Shown: one piece after another, positions 1-12,453 of the stretch
Layout of the letters: each line of letters begins with the position of its first letter
Position numbering within the stretch: position 1 is the stretch's first letter
Assembly (NCBI RefSeq): GCF_932276165.1
Contig: NC_064000.1
Location: forward strand, 682,001 to 746,000
Length of the DNA stretch: 64,000 bases
Source: Plutella xylostella
Lineage: Eukaryota > Arthropoda > Insecta > Lepidoptera > Plutellidae
Direction of reading: 5' to 3'
Translations under genes and position numbers: made by a program
Notes under the pieces: model-generated
Database searches by the model: none
The model's input: the letters and a program-made list of their open reading frames with translations, nothing else
Told to the model about the DNA's origin: nothing

Positions 1-363
1 GTTTCTAAAAAGGTCGAAAACCAAGGTACGTGACGGCTCCAACCGATGTGCAGTTGCACTGCGCAGTACACTGATACGCACTGATTCAAGGGCTGTAATA
101 ACTGTCCCTTACAAGGACTCTGTTTACATTACAACTCCGCCGGGACCGCGGCTGTAACTGAAACTATTATATCAAATTAACATTAAACCTCCTTATTGTC
201 TTTTAAACTTTAAAAAGTGAACCAGTGGAAAAGTTTCGGAACTGTTTTCGCGTGTGACAGTTCCAAACGCGGGAAACAGTTCGCGCGCTTTCCAGCGCCA
301 AGTTCGGAAACGCCGTAACGTGAACTTGTTGCGCTGTCGGGGCCGGGCGGGGACGCCGAGGCC
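1..363. other. Upstream flank of the FP-like ORF, no gene seen
   Basis: I see no coding region or recognisable repeat here. In the frame of the ORF that starts at 364 there is a stop at 316-318, so the ORF cannot begin further upstream without splicing. GC content rises from about 240 towards the ORF. Confidence 0.5.
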
Positions 364-1128
364 ATGCACTTCGAGCTGGCCAAGGAGCTGCGCATGATCC
401 GCGCCGACATGCACGTGATGCGGCTGGAGCTGAGCCGCGTGCCCATGGAGCTCACTGTCATGAAGACCTCTATGCTGGAGTGCAACCGCCGCATGGACGC
501 GCTGGAGGCGCACGCGCAGGCGCGCAGCCAGGCCGACCACGCCGAGCTGCGCAACATGACCGCGCACCTCGAGGCCTCCGTCCAGCGCCTGGCCGCCGAG
601 CTCGAGGCCAGGACGCAGTCCGACCTTCTCGCCTTCGAGCTAGAAGTCTTCGGCGTGCCGGAGACTAAGCACGAGGACTGTCGCGAGATAGTGACGGCCA
701 TCGTGCGCAAGTTCGGCGTGACCCTGGAGCCCCGCGACATCGCGCGGGCTGACCGCTGCGCTGCGGATACCTTCTACGAGTTCAACCGGCCGCGCAACAT
801 CGCTGTCAGGTTCACTACGACCTACGTACGAGCCGAGGTGCTGAGGGCGGCGAGGAAGCACCACAAGGAGACGGTGGCCACCGTGGGGCTGCCGGGCCCC
901 GGCAGCGGCAGGAAGATCCACATCTTCGAGCGGCTGTCTCGCGAGAAGCGCCAGCTGTTCAACCGCGCTCACCTGGCGGGCCGCAAGCTCGGCTGGAAGT
1001 TCGTGTGGACCGACGCCGGCATGATCTTCGCGAGGAAGGAGAACCACCTGCCCAAGTTCAGGATCGCTAACGAGATGGATCTGATCGCGGTCTTCCAGAG
1101 CAACGGGCCGCACAATCCGGCGACCTAA
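364..1128 (+). CDS. Coiled-coil protein with FP25K / LINE ORF1-like C-terminal domain
   Basis: Intact single-exon ORF of 254 aa, starting at the first ATG after an in-frame stop at 316-318 and ending in TAA. Residues about 1-90 are charged with leucine/methionine heptads (ELAKELRMIRADMHVMRLEL) and look like a coiled coil. Residues about 90-180 form a mixed alpha/beta stretch with FGVTLEPRDIARADR. Residues about 185-245 contain IFERLSREKRQLFNRA, GWKFVWTDAGMIFARK and a final RIANEMDL. From memory this C-terminal layout matches the Baculo_FP-type domain, which is shared by baculovirus FP25K proteins and by ORF1-like proteins of insect LINEs; many such host ORFs occur in Lepidoptera. The ORF is much richer in GC than its flanks, and no reverse-transcriptase ORF follows it. 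It is either a LINE ORF1 remnant or a host gene derived from one. The function is unknown; RNA or nucleic-acid binding is only a family guess. Confidence 0.6.
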   Translation: MHFELAKELRMIRADMHVMRLELSRVPMELTVMKTSMLECNRRMDALEAHAQARSQADHAELRNMTAHLEASVQRLAAELEARTQSDLLAFELEVFGVPETKHEDCREIVTAIVRKFGVTLEPRDIARADRCAADTFYEFNRPRNIAVRFTTTYVRAEVLRAARKHHKETVATVGLPGPGSGRKIHIFERLSREKRQLFNRAHLAGRKLGWKFVWTDAGMIFARKENHLPKFRIANEMDLIAVFQSNGPHNPAT

Positions 1129-1344
1129 AGTGGCCGAGTTGTAATTTTATTTTGCTAAGCTGAATTTTTATTCAAAGGGTTTATTGTGCCTCAATGTTTT
1201 AGCTTTTACATACTTACCTAGTTTTTATTGTGATGTAGGGTTAGCATGGTTTGTACTTTAACTTCGAAAATTTACGGCAACAAAACTATATATAAGTAGT
1301 AAGTTTAATATACTTATTAAAGTAATAAATATTTTACGAGCGTA

Positions 1345-1886
1345 TAGGTAATATGGCACAGTGGTAAAGAATCTATGTAACTACTGTGCCCAAATTTCCG
1401 GGTTCAATTCCCGGCCGGTACAGATATTTGTTCTCGGGTCTTGGGTGTTAAATGTTGGTGTTGTGTTGTGATAGTATACCTCTTACCCACTTATTAGATA
1501 GTAAAATGTCTTTGTATTTTATTATGTGCCTCTGAAAGTGTTTGACCTTTTTTAATTTTAAGTATACAGTATACATCTACTTATTGCTTATTCTATGTTT
1601 ATTTACTGTCGTAACGCACAAAGTATTCTAAGAGCTTATTAATAATCTAACTTAGATAAACTAAGTCAATGTAACCCTCCGTCCTGGTTTCAATAATTAT
1701 TAATATTGAAATACTTACTCATTAATTACTATACTAAAACAAACTACAAAAAACACTTAAGTAACATTGAAATGAGTTGGACCAAATATTTTGTTTAAAT
1801 ATTTTTAAATCGAATTGTTTATTTAAGTTTCTTTTATGTGTGTGTGTACAAATAAAGAATATTCTATCTATCTATCTATCTATCTA
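1345..1886 (+). mobile_element. tRNA-derived SINE with microsatellite tail
   Basis: A pol III A box (tggcacagtgg, 1354-1364) and a B box (ggttcaattcc, 1401-1411) lie 36 bases apart, as in a tRNA gene, but the surrounding sequence does not fold into a full tRNA and continues into unrelated sequence. A (TCTA)n tract near 1863-1887, after an aataaagaatattc motif, resembles the tails of lepidopteran SINEs. The two boxes are clear. The exact ends and the link between head and tail are inferred. Confidence 0.5.
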
Positions 1887-3229
1887 ATAATACCTACCTG
1901 CATGCCTATAACATACATAGAATATTACTTAAGTACTTACTTAGTATATTTCTTGGTGTTGTTGGTGTTATAAGTGTTGTAAAATTTAGCATTAAAATTT
2001 AACTCTTTTGTGTTCTTATTGATTTTAAATAGTTGATCTACACTGTTATTATAAATTTGATCGTTAATATGAATTAAATAAATGTCTGTGATCTTTAATT
2101 ATGAATAAATACCTATCTACTGTACATGTGCTTTGCTTATTGTGTATTTTTCTATAAAAATCCTACCTAATCAAAATATGTATGAACATTATTCATACAA
2201 AAGTACTCACCAATATACTTACCTAAATCAGTTAATTGGAAGTGGTTGAGGAAATATATAGCAACTGCTCTACCTTGGTAGTAAGTATTACTGTAAAGCT
2301 TCAAACTGTATTAAGCCTTACACCACCTTACCTATACACACCTACGCCACTTTTCAGCTGAAGGTTTTATGATAGTTAAGCTTTTCAGGGCCATATTAAC
2401 TAACTTTTATTTAGTACTTATTTCATTTCTTATCTCAATTAAAATCATTTATCAACCCAAGTAATCACATTCTCCATCATCACCATCATCATCGATGGCC
2501 ATAGAGCCAACACACATAAAATATTTAAGTACCTACTTATCTGTGAAGATTATATCAGCTTTCCTATACCCATATTACTCTGCTCATAGGCTCTGCTAAT
2601 CTTGGGGTTGGATGGCCGTGTTTGAGATGTCCCCACATATCCTATCAACAAAAAGCTTTTTCGAAGTGTGCAAACTATCGAGCTTTTTTATTAGGTGTAG
2701 GTATTGTACCTTTTTATAATATAATATGATATTTAGGGAGATAAATTGGATACAAAATATTTCAGCAACCATTTTTAAACAGTAAGAAATAAGGCGTAAA
2801 TATTTACAGTTTAAATTTATTTTTCCTCATACGATAAGCAACGATGAAATAACCAATAGCTTGGAACAAAATCAAATTTAAATACCGGTCCATCCAAAAT
2901 AGGAAGCTGAATTTTATTCATGCAAAACGGTTTCCTGAGAACAACTTTGTCAAAGTAAGCCACCGCAGATGGGACACGAATAATGTCACTGACTCGTAAG
3001 AGTAGCGTGGTGTGACAAGGTTGCAAACGGCAAGTAAATTTTTCGATCATACTAAAATGGTGCTCACTTTCCATGTATGGGATGAAATCTGAACTCGGGG
3101 GATATTGAGGACATGACTGCTTCTTAAGGGAAACTTATATGTACTTACTTAAGTATGAATTTTTACCTACTTATGTATTTTATTGAAAGTTAGTTGATTT
3201 TGATAAAATTTAGATAGTTATGTATGTAG

Positions 3230-3757
3230 TAGTGTTGCCACGAATAGTGATTTGGCCGAATACCGAATACCGAATATTCGGCCGGCGCTCTCAGCCGAAT
3301 ACCGAATATTCGGCCACCGAATATTCGGCAGGTGATCCAGTATAATTCAATAAGTTAAAGTTTTATTTAAAAAGTGTTCTTCTTAATCTTACGGCAGATC
3401 CGTATAACTGGTTGACCACCAGTTGTACCAACTCGAATCAGTAGCCAAACCTTATATATTTTGTTAAAAAATACCTGTGTCTCAGTAGCAGGTATTGTAT
3501 ATTTTATGAAGAAAAGCGCAACTTTACTGTCGTAAGCGCGATGTTGTATTCAGGTTTTCGCAATTAATTATTGTTTGATAGTTAAATGTTTCGATTAAAT
3601 TGATTTTTTTATTCCTTTTTGTAAGATATTTGCTACTTTTTTAAGTATTCGGTATTCGGCCGAATACTACTTACTATTCGGCCGAATACCGAATACTGAA
3701 AAAACTGGCCGAATAGGCCGAATACCGAATAGTTGCCGAATATTCGTGGCATCTCTA
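3230..3757. mobile_element. hAT-like MITE with perfect 8-bp target duplication
   Basis: A 528-bp element bounded by inverted termini TAGtGtTGCCACGAATA (left) and its complement ending in ATCTCTA (right), with two mismatches in 17. It is flanked by an identical 8-bp duplication GTATGTAG at 3222-3229 and 3758-3765. Both ends carry tandem and palindromic copies of the unit CCGAATA/TATTCGG. There is no transposase ORF, so it is non-autonomous. The 8-bp duplication and the TAGnGnTGCC-type terminus are typical of the hAT superfamily. Confidence 0.85.
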
Positions 3758-5159
3758 GTATGTAGTATGTAATGTACTGTGTATAACTGTATACAGCAGG
3801 TAATACTCGTATACATATATAGGTACTGAATGTTACATAAATATTAGGTAAGTAAAGTACCTACTTATCACTAGATCACTATCTAGGTTAAAATTAGAAC
3901 TTTTTGTCAAAGCCTTTTGTAAAAAAAATAAAAAGTAAATATTTATTGCTCCCTAATAAAAAAAAATATACCTTTGGTTTGATGAGGAACTTGTTAGTAA
4001 GGTTGAGGATAGAATCTGCGACACTCGTTGGCCTAGCCATGCCCAGCAGTGGACCACGAGCTGACGAGAATATGATGAGGAACTATTATTAAGAAGTATC
4101 TATAAGTACTTACTTACATACTTAATATATTTATAAGTAATTAATAATAATTCTTTTTTCATGGATAATTCGTAAATAAACAGAGGCCAACTGCCGATGA
4201 CTTCACTCGTGTTATTGGTAGATGCGATGATTCATTCGTAAGTAGGTAGGTAAGTAATGTTACGAGAATGAGTTAATACTTGCTCTATATTTTGCGCAAG
4301 GACCTCCGATTCGAGGAAGATACTTTTTTGCCATTGGAACAGTACAGATGGCCTACTTTTCTACTACTTATAAGCAGCTATAGCTATAGTTTGAAAGAAA
4401 AGTGTTTTTTTAAATGAAACTTAACTTTTTTATTCGAATTAAGTAAGTAACTGCTCTGCCTTGTTATTTTTATTAAGTAATGTTTTCTACTGATCGAAGG
4501 GTAAAATATTCCACTGCACCTACAGGAATCCACTGTTCCTGCAATCCCCCATACCTAACTGAAGTTGAAAGGCATTTTATTGCCGATCACCACAGTCCAC
4601 AAACTTGGCCAAAGTTGTAGAAGTTTGCACACCATGGTAGGTATAGGTATTACTGATTTGATTTTTTTTAAATGAATTTTACATTAAAATTTATATACCT
4701 ATTACCTAGTTACTTGTGAAATAAGGAATAGAAATATAAATAACTTTTAGCGGGTTTCGTTTACTATCGTAATAGGGTGCTTGCGTCGATTATGGTCTTT
4801 AGATAACAAAATCATAATTATTTTGTAAGTTTTTGGTTAGGGTTGCTACCGACGACAGGGGTGTGTGAATGTATTGCGTGCCTTATCCTTTTAGTTATTG
4901 TTGAATTACTTGCTTGATCGATTATAGAACTATGTAGGAAGGAACCAGAAAAAAAACAATAAGTAAAAAACATTTTGCATTGGGTAACCGTACCGTTAAT
5001 CACAAAAAGTGTAAAAAACTCGGTCTTCTCCCAAAGTCCCAAGGCACGACACAATGGGCCAAGGCAGTATTCCGAGAGCGACCCTTTTTGTCATTACAGA
5101 AACATGCAAAGCAGTTTAATCGCAAACGTCCATATAAAGAAATGAGGAATCTCTCCATT

Positions 5160-5399
5160 ATGGCGCGGCTGGCTCCTACGGGCCGCGGCTCGGAACGGGA
5201 GTGAAGTCAGCTGTGGATGCAAGATGGCCGCCGCCCGCCGACCAATCACAGCGCGCGCTCCACACCGCGCGCGGAGGCGACTCTTGCCTCAAAAATCCCC
5301 ACCGCACCGGCCGGCTGATCAAATCTGCGAGTAGTGAAGTGCGAGAGACGCGTGCATAGTGTATAAGTTATTAATTTATTAAATTGTTAAATATTAAAC
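5160..5399 (+). promoter_or_regulatory. Putative GC-rich promoter/5' UTR of beta-tubulin A
   Basis: A CpG-rich island from about 5160 to 5320 contrasts with the AT-rich surroundings. It contains a CCAAT box (gaccaatcac, near 5241) and the GC palindromic run cgcgcg, and sits directly upstream of the ATG at 5400. No TATA box or clear initiator is visible. The assignment rests on position and base composition only. Confidence 0.4.
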
Positions 5400-8300
5400 A
5401 TGAGGGAAATCGTTCATATCCAGGCCGGCCAGTGCGGTAACCAGATTGGAGCTAAGGTGAGCCACTTTTGCTTTTCTCCACGCTCCCACTGGACTTGACT
5501 GGACTGCGGGATTCCATTCGCGTAACGGTCACGATAACGGTTTTCTTATCTCCCTGTGGAATTCCTCGAAGTACTTAGAGGCTTATTGTCGCATTGTTGA
5601 TTTCATACAAGGTAAAGTAATGCATGTAGTAGGTATGGAAATTTTATGAGGTATAATGAAAGTAGAGAAACATTGCCTACCTACATAGACAGCCTTTTGT
5701 TTTATTAGCTCGTATGTAGGAACGTTTTAGTAAATTTTAATACAGAAAGATCCCGCAGTGTGGCATACAGCTATCCATAATCCTCGAAGTACCGGTGGCC
5801 CAACCAACACGCATCAGCGAACCCAGAGCCATCCGTGCCAGTACCAAGTAGGGTAGGGGGTGCCATTGTCGGCCCCGTAACCCGTGACGACCCAGACCCA
5901 CCTATGTTCCATAAAACATTACTTATTACTGTTACATTCATTTCGACAATCTTTTATTTGATGGATTTTATAAGAGAATCCTCGATAGATTTTCCAAGAT
6001 CTAATGTAATATATGTACTTACTACGCGATAGTACTCAAGTACGCGTAAATATTGGCACCGCCCTTATATGTGTGAAGGATCTACAACAAAAAAATACAT
6101 ACAGTATATAAACATAATATATTAAGTAATTATACCTAATATAATATTATACTGTACCAGTTAAGGGCTTAGGTAGGTAAGTATTTTGGTATAATCGGGT
6201 TTCGATAACAACGCATGAATTTCTGAAACAGGTGAAGGAACGAAATTGATTGTCAATTTATCAAATGTAATTTAATTATAGCTCAAGGTTCAATCAATAA
6301 CATCCAAAAACGGCCAATGACTCAAACTATGACGTGTTATATGTTATCGGATGGCCTCATATCTGACATAACTCTTCACAAAAGCAGACTTATGCCCACA
6401 GGATGTAACGTAGCTTCATGTCGTCAAGGCTAACCAGGATTACGTTTATTATTATGAAGACTTGAAACCTGTTTTGGCTTCTGACATTATCGCATAAGGT
6501 AGCAGATGTCACCTTTGAGGGCACGAGTCACGACATACATAAATTCTCGTACGACATTCAATATTGTTTAAACATTATGCATCCTTACTTTCGCAAAATT
6601 AAAGGTCTGATGACTATTAAAAGGATTTTTTTTAAAGAAGAATCGCTGATGAATTTCTTACAGGAAACTTATTGGATGGAATTCCTAAGCATACTGAGAC
6701 AGCCAAGCATGAAATTCTAACACACCGCTCTATTAGTTGGCCTGATAACAATCTTCCTTAATTAGAACTTTACATTATAGCCACAAGATCCGATCGCATA
6801 GCTGGGCATAGCAATTATAGAGAACGTAGAAAATGCTCAACTAACTTTTCCGCTAATACCAGACTGCTAATAAAAGATCAGATGTAGAGTTAAGCATAAA
6901 GCGATCACTTTTAATCAAGTCAATCGATCTTTAAATAAAAACTAAAGTCAATTAATACTGAACACGGTTGAAGTGGTCCAATCGAGTGGAATTAGAGCCA
7001 ATAAATTGATTACCATTACATAGGGTACCGTATTTCTTTAATCTACCAAAAAATTCTAGCGCTGGATTGCTTCACCTAGGCTACGATAAAAGATCCGCTA
7101 AATATGGATGAAATCTGCGGTATTGACATGCGGCTGATAAGCAATAGTTTTTTAAAACGTGAATAAAGTTCTTAGTCAGATCTGAGTTGTTCGGAGCTCT
7201 TGTACTTATGTACTTGTATGAATCATGCTTCTGTGAAATTAGGTAGGTATACTTAGAGAATCTTCGCTTGAGTGTGGTAATATATTTAACAGTTGGAAAG
7301 CTGCGCAAGCTGTGTCAATACTTGCAGACGATGTTAATTTTACTCGACTGTGAATTAGTCGGGAATGTCTATGAACACAACACAATGGTGAGTGATTCTG
7401 CCCGTGTCTACGGATGGACCGTCACGGGTAATTTCATCCATAGATTACTCACAAGATAAAGGCAAAACAATTTGATGATTTCATTTTAAATGCCTCTCCT
7501 GGTCCATTTATTGTTAAAAGGCAGTACAGTATAGTTTCCTAGTAACGAAACACTTCAGAACAGAAGAACATAAAAGACTTCGGATCCAGGAGTTGTGCAA
7601 AAATTGTTTGCCCATTAAGGCGACTGCGAGGCTTCTCAACCCAATAGGTGTCCCCAATAAAGTCGTGGGTCTTCCTTATCAGGTTTCCAAATTAGGCGAA
7701 AGATATAAAAGTGTGAGGCTATAGATTAGCCCGGGCGATGAACCCCGGTCGACGGCCTCCGCCGCGTCTATATTTGAAACGAATCGGCCCACTGCACTGC
7801 AACAACACTTATATTTCCTAAGAGCATTATTTTAATCAACCTCCGTTAAGAGATCTCTGACCCTCTTCCGAGTCGGGAATCGTTGGAATAACTAAGATAT
7901 TACACTGAACGGGCCATTCTCAATTCTTTTTATATTCTGTAATCAAGCGATGTAATAATAATTGTGAATATCAATAATTTTAACTCTAACCATGACGTCT
8001 TCATCACATAAAGTTTTCCCAGGCCGATTAGAGATTTATTTAATGTATTCATTTTTGTGAGATATACTATACATTGTATACCTAGGAACATATCGGTTAT
8101 AGCATAGTAGATTCAGTAGTAGCATTAGTGAAATTCCGACGTAATTACAAAGAGGCATTGTGGCGCAGTCGGCTAGAAATGAGGGTTTCCCCGCAAGTGG
8201 CGCATTGTGCCGACATTCACACGCCGCTTTCGTCCGTCGCGTACCTTCTCTTATCTAGTTACCAGCAGAAAGCAGCCTTTCTCGTCCACAATCGAACAAC

Positions 8301-10714
8301 ACCCGATCGCCTTTCACTTTTTGTTGTTATTAAAACCATTACGCTCAGCAACAAAAGTTTTTGAAAGGCAATATTTTTGGGCGATCCGACTGCGCTAGAA
8401 AAGTAGCTGCATAATGACGGCAGCAATTTTGCATGACAATTATTTATTCGGTCCGAAAACGACTGCGAAATGAGTTTCTGTCTGACATCAATATACGGTT
8501 GGGTGAAATCATCGCAACTGTTGTTAAAAATAATTTATTCGTCGAAAATACCGAAGCCCTGAACCAAAAATTCAGCCTCCATGTTAGTCATTTAGCTTTA
8601 TATGGCGATGTCAGGCGCGACTGGCCGCCTTACCCACACAAACACACCTACTCTGCGCCGGGTGACATCATAGCCAGCGCCGGATGAATTTTAATACATG
8701 GCCAACTCCCTCGTTAGCGAGCCATGCTCAACAGCTTTTGTTAAATGCAAGTGTTCACAGTTTCACCATTGTGACAGTTACGTCAATCCTCCCGACGACA
8801 AACAACACCTTGCTACAATTGTTCACTTGTTTTCTTCATTAGCCAGTGTAGACTTGACTTAAAGTTACTAATTATCTACCATATGGTTGGAATTGAGATT
8901 AGTATTTCAAGGAGAATTGAAATCCAGCAATTGATTTGAATGATCTAGTCAAGAGTAACATGTTTAAAGCGTTCACCACTTAAAAGGAGAGATAGGCCTC
9001 AATTCGGGGCAAGGTGTAGGCGTATCGTCATTGTGTACGCCTTCATTAATTCATAGCATTGTCTTACGTAATTCAATGATTTATTACACTTTAAAGATTT
9101 ATTGTGCATCCTGTCGGCCGTCTACGTTATTCGGTTCATTGAGCTTCATTGTGGGACGCACGGCTCAGATACATGACTGTTAGAAGCTCTCGCAGTTATA
9201 TGAATAGACAGTAATTGCGCCTACTCTTACCGTGCTTGTGGAATAACTTAAAGTTCCTACGGTCTCATGTACTTAGAACCGGTTGGAAAGTAGTAATGCA
9301 GAGGCATGACTTTACAAATGGGTGCGAGAGTACCAAGGGCCAACGTGCTGGCATTTTAATGGATCTTGCAGTTTATTGCCAGTTTATATAGTACTTCTTA
9401 TTAACGGTTGTTCTCTTTTGCCGACAGTTTTGGGAAATCATCTCCGACGAGCACGGCATCGACCCCACCGGCGCCTACCATGGCGACTCAGACCTGCAGC
9501 TGGAGCGCATCAACGTCTACTACAATGAGGCCTCCGGCGGCAAGTACGTGCCCCGCGCCATCCTGGTGGACCTGGAGCCCGGCACCATGGACTCTGTCCG
9601 CTCCGGACCTTTCGGACAGATCTTCCGTCCGGACAACTTCGTGTTCGGACAGTCCGGCGCCGGCAACAACTGGGCCAAGGGGCACTACACCGAGGGCGCC
9701 GAGCTCGTAGACTCAGTTCTTGACGTAGTCCGCAAAGAATCTGAATCCTGCGATTGCCTGCAGGGCTTCCAACTCACACACTCCCTTGGTGGTGGAACTG
9801 GATCTGGAATGGGAACTCTACTTATTTCAAAGATCCGCGAAGAATACCCCGACAGAATAATGAACACATACTCAGTCGTACCCTCGCCCAAAGTATCAGA
9901 CACAGTCGTCGAACCTTACAACGCCACTCTCTCAGTCCACCAACTCGTAGAAAACACAGACGAGACATACTGCATCGACAACGAGGCCCTTTACGACATC
10001 TGCTTCCGCACGCTCAAACTGTCCACTCCCACATACGGTGATCTCAACCACTTGGTCTCACTCACAATGTCCGGTGTCACAACTTGTCTCAGATTCCCTG
10101 GTCAATTGAACGCTGATCTCCGTAAATTGGCCGTTAACATGGTTCCCTTCCCACGTCTTCACTTCTTCATGCCTGGATTCGCTCCTCTAACCTCTCGTGG
10201 CAGCAGACAATACAGAGCCCTGACCGTGCCCGAGCTCACCCAGCAGATGTTCGACGCCAAGAACATGATGGCGGCTTGCGACCCGCGCCACGGCCGCTAC
10301 CTCACCGTGGCCGCCATCTTCCGCGGACGCATGTCCATGAAGGAGGTCGACGAGCAGATGCTCAACATCCAGAACAAGAACTCGTCATACTTCGTCGAAT
10401 GGATCCCGAACAACGTGAAGACCGCCGTGTGTGACATTCCCCCCCGTGGCCTCAAGATGGCCGCCACCTTCATCGGCAACTCCACCGCCATCCAGGAGCT
10501 GTTCAAGCGCATCTCGGAGCAGTTCACCGCTATGTTCAGGCGCAAGGCTTTCTTGCATTGGTACACGGGCGAGGGCATGGACGAGATGGAGTTCACGGAG
10601 GCGGAGAGCAACATGAACGACCTGGTGTCGGAGTACCAGCAGTACCAGGAGGCCACGGCCGACGAGGACGCCGAGTTCGACGAGGAACACGAGCACGAGC
10701 TGGAGGACCACTAG
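5400..10714 (+). CDS. Beta-tubulin A (beta1-like), two coding exons
   Basis: Exons 5400-5456 (19 codons, donor gtgagc) and 9428-10714 (acceptor gacag) join in phase 0 to give 447 aa, the normal beta-tubulin length. Beta-tubulin pairs with alpha-tubulin and forms microtubules; it binds an exchangeable GTP. Visible landmarks are the N-terminal MREI autoregulation tetrapeptide, the GGGTGSGMG GTP-binding loop near residues 140-148, the M-loop near 272-285 and an acidic C-terminal tail. The intron after codon 19 is the usual insect position. Oddities: residue 279 in the M-loop is Arg (codon aga at 10205), where genes B and C have Gln, and the tail ends DEEHEHELEDH with three histidines. Apart from residues 124 (Ser for Ala) and 279 and the tail, I see no differences from protein B. 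Exon 2 is a nucleotide mosaic with gene B (see findings). Confidence 0.95.
5457..9427 (+). other. Intron 1 of beta-tubulin A (about 4 kb)
   Basis: Begins gtgagc and ends gacag. There is no nested gene. Small ORFs in it (for example at 7268-7459, 8128-8364 and 8433-8687) lack family motifs and look like chance. The stretch about 8150-8700 is somewhat richer in GC than the rest and could hold regulatory sequence, which is a guess. Confidence 0.7.
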
Positions 10715-10899
10715 ACCGGCGCCTGGAGGAGCGCGCGCGTAGCAAAAAACTACCTACATGCCATTATATCTCGCGTTACTTTCTTTTTGAGTAACAATAA
10801 TTAATGATTCCTATTGAAATGAATAGATCTGCTTTCTAACTTTTAACAGAACGCAAGACTTTTAACAAATATCACTTGTTTCAAATATGAGTCGAGAAT

Positions 10900-10905
10900 A
10901 ATAAA
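10900..10905 (+). terminator. Candidate polyadenylation signal of beta-tubulin A
   Basis: AATAAA 186 bp after the stop codon. It is the first canonical hexamer I see in the 3' flank, so it is the likely cleavage signal. Confidence 0.5.
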
Positions 10906-11654
10906 ATATGTATGTATTTGCATTTAATAATACATTCCTATTGATTCCAATGGCCTCGTTAGGAGAAAGATCTGAATTGATAAAGGCTGATCTACCTGTT
11001 GAAGACAAAGATATAAAAACACTTTTATAATATTGTGGCACTAGCCAAAGTGTAAAACGGCTTCAAATAACCGAAGATTATATGAAAAATATATTTGAAA
11101 AGTATAATTTAATGTATATAATAAATATTTTTATTTATGAATCGTTGTTTGTAATCATAATCCATATATTTAACAAACCTACAAGAGTTTAACGGCAGGT
11201 TATCTTATATGACATCATCTCATAACTTTACCTTGGCTCTATATTTAATACCTACTAGTAGACGATCCAATGGCCATTAAATACAGACCTCTGATATAAA
11301 CATATCATATTGTAGAAACATACAGCACAAGGGCTTCTGAGTTCTGACCTTCTGGCAGAGCAATCATAACAAAATTGCACTTGATAAGTTGATACTAGTG
11401 AGAGTGATGTCATGAATGAATCTGTCACATGTAGGTACCTAGGTAAACATTTGCTCATGTTATGTTCTGTTTAGCGTCTTAATATAGGTCATATTTGTAA
11501 AAATATTGTGTAAGTACCTTCTTATAGTTTTACCATAAAAATATTTTTACGTAAAAGTAAAGCTAATGAACATGAAAATATACTGAATATGTTATCATCC
11601 AATCATATCAATAATTGGTACGTTTACCCGAAATACTGGACAATAGCAGAATTA

Positions 11655-11768
11655 GGGATGATTTATATTAGACCGGGCCGGGGCACTTTTGTATGAAGTT
11701 TGGCAAGGACGAGCGACGTCACGCATGAAACTTCATACAAAAGTGCCTAATCTAATATAAATCATCCC
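11655..11768. mobile_element. Miniature TIR element with TTA duplication (Harbinger-like MITE)
   Basis: A 114-bp near-palindrome. The left arm GGGATGATTTATATTAGA and the right arm ending TAAATCATCCC are inverted complements, with a second inverted pair (cacttttgtatgaagttt) inside. It is flanked by TTA on both sides (11652-11654 and 11769-11771), the target duplication expected of PIF/Harbinger elements. It has no ORF. Confidence 0.7.
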
Positions 11769-12453
11769 TTAAAATATAGCACTGTCAGAGCTTTAAGTTT
11801 GAGTATTATAGGATTAGGGATTACAGATTTTAGCACTTTCAAGATTCTATGAAATTGTTAATTAATTTAATTCCGTAACTATAAGTACCTAGTTACTTTA
11901 TTTTCATACATTCCGAATAATGAAAATGTAAGGAAATCGGATCGATTTACTTATTAGGTACTTTATTTTAGATTATTAAACAGGATTTTATGCACAAAAT
12001 CATAAAAATGATGTTGAATAGAAATGAAAGAGGAAAGGATTTCAGTGTGACCGGCATGGCGTAAAAGTATATTGGTGGTATATTAGGTTTATCCTTTATA
12101 GGTACCTCGTTAGAGACCAAAATTATTTACCATGAGTCTGATGTGATGCCCTTGTCGTGTTTTTTAAAAACTGTTTCAAATATTGATTTTAGGACGGTGG
12201 TGTTTAATGCATTTTTAATATTATTTCATACACCTTTATGTATACTTTGTGTATGTAGCTGCGTAGTTATGTAGGTACTTAGATATACTTACCTTGATGA
12301 CTTCCATATTCATAATTATAAAATAATCATGAACTCTTTCATGTACTTAAGAACTACTGGACGGATTTTCATGAAATTTGGCATGTAGTTCGTCAGGCAT
12401 CGACACTAACGGAATTCGAATGAATGTTAGTAATGATAAACGTACTTATGTAA

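Larger units (their letters stand above)
1129..5159. other. Intergenic region between the FP-like ORF and beta-tubulin A
   Basis: AT-rich spacer with many GTAGGTA/TACTTA low-complexity runs, the SINE near 1.35 kb and the hAT-like element at 3230-3757. An 85-codon minus-strand ORF (2817-3074) has no motif I recognise and is probably chance. At 4020-4090 a short stretch (ccagcagtggaccac followed by gatgagg) resembles a worn LINE or SINE tail. I see no other gene. Confidence 0.5.

Noticed and set aside
364..1128. Integrated baculovirus fragment
   Set aside because: No neighbouring viral genes; ORF1-like proteins of insect LINEs carry the same domain, so a host or LINE origin is more economical.
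1354..1411. Possible tRNA gene
   Set aside because: A and B boxes are present but the acceptor stem and anticodon arm do not form; a SINE head is the better reading.
2817..3074. 85-codon minus-strand ORF
   Set aside because: No domain, no splice context and AT-rich codon use; not distinguishable from chance.
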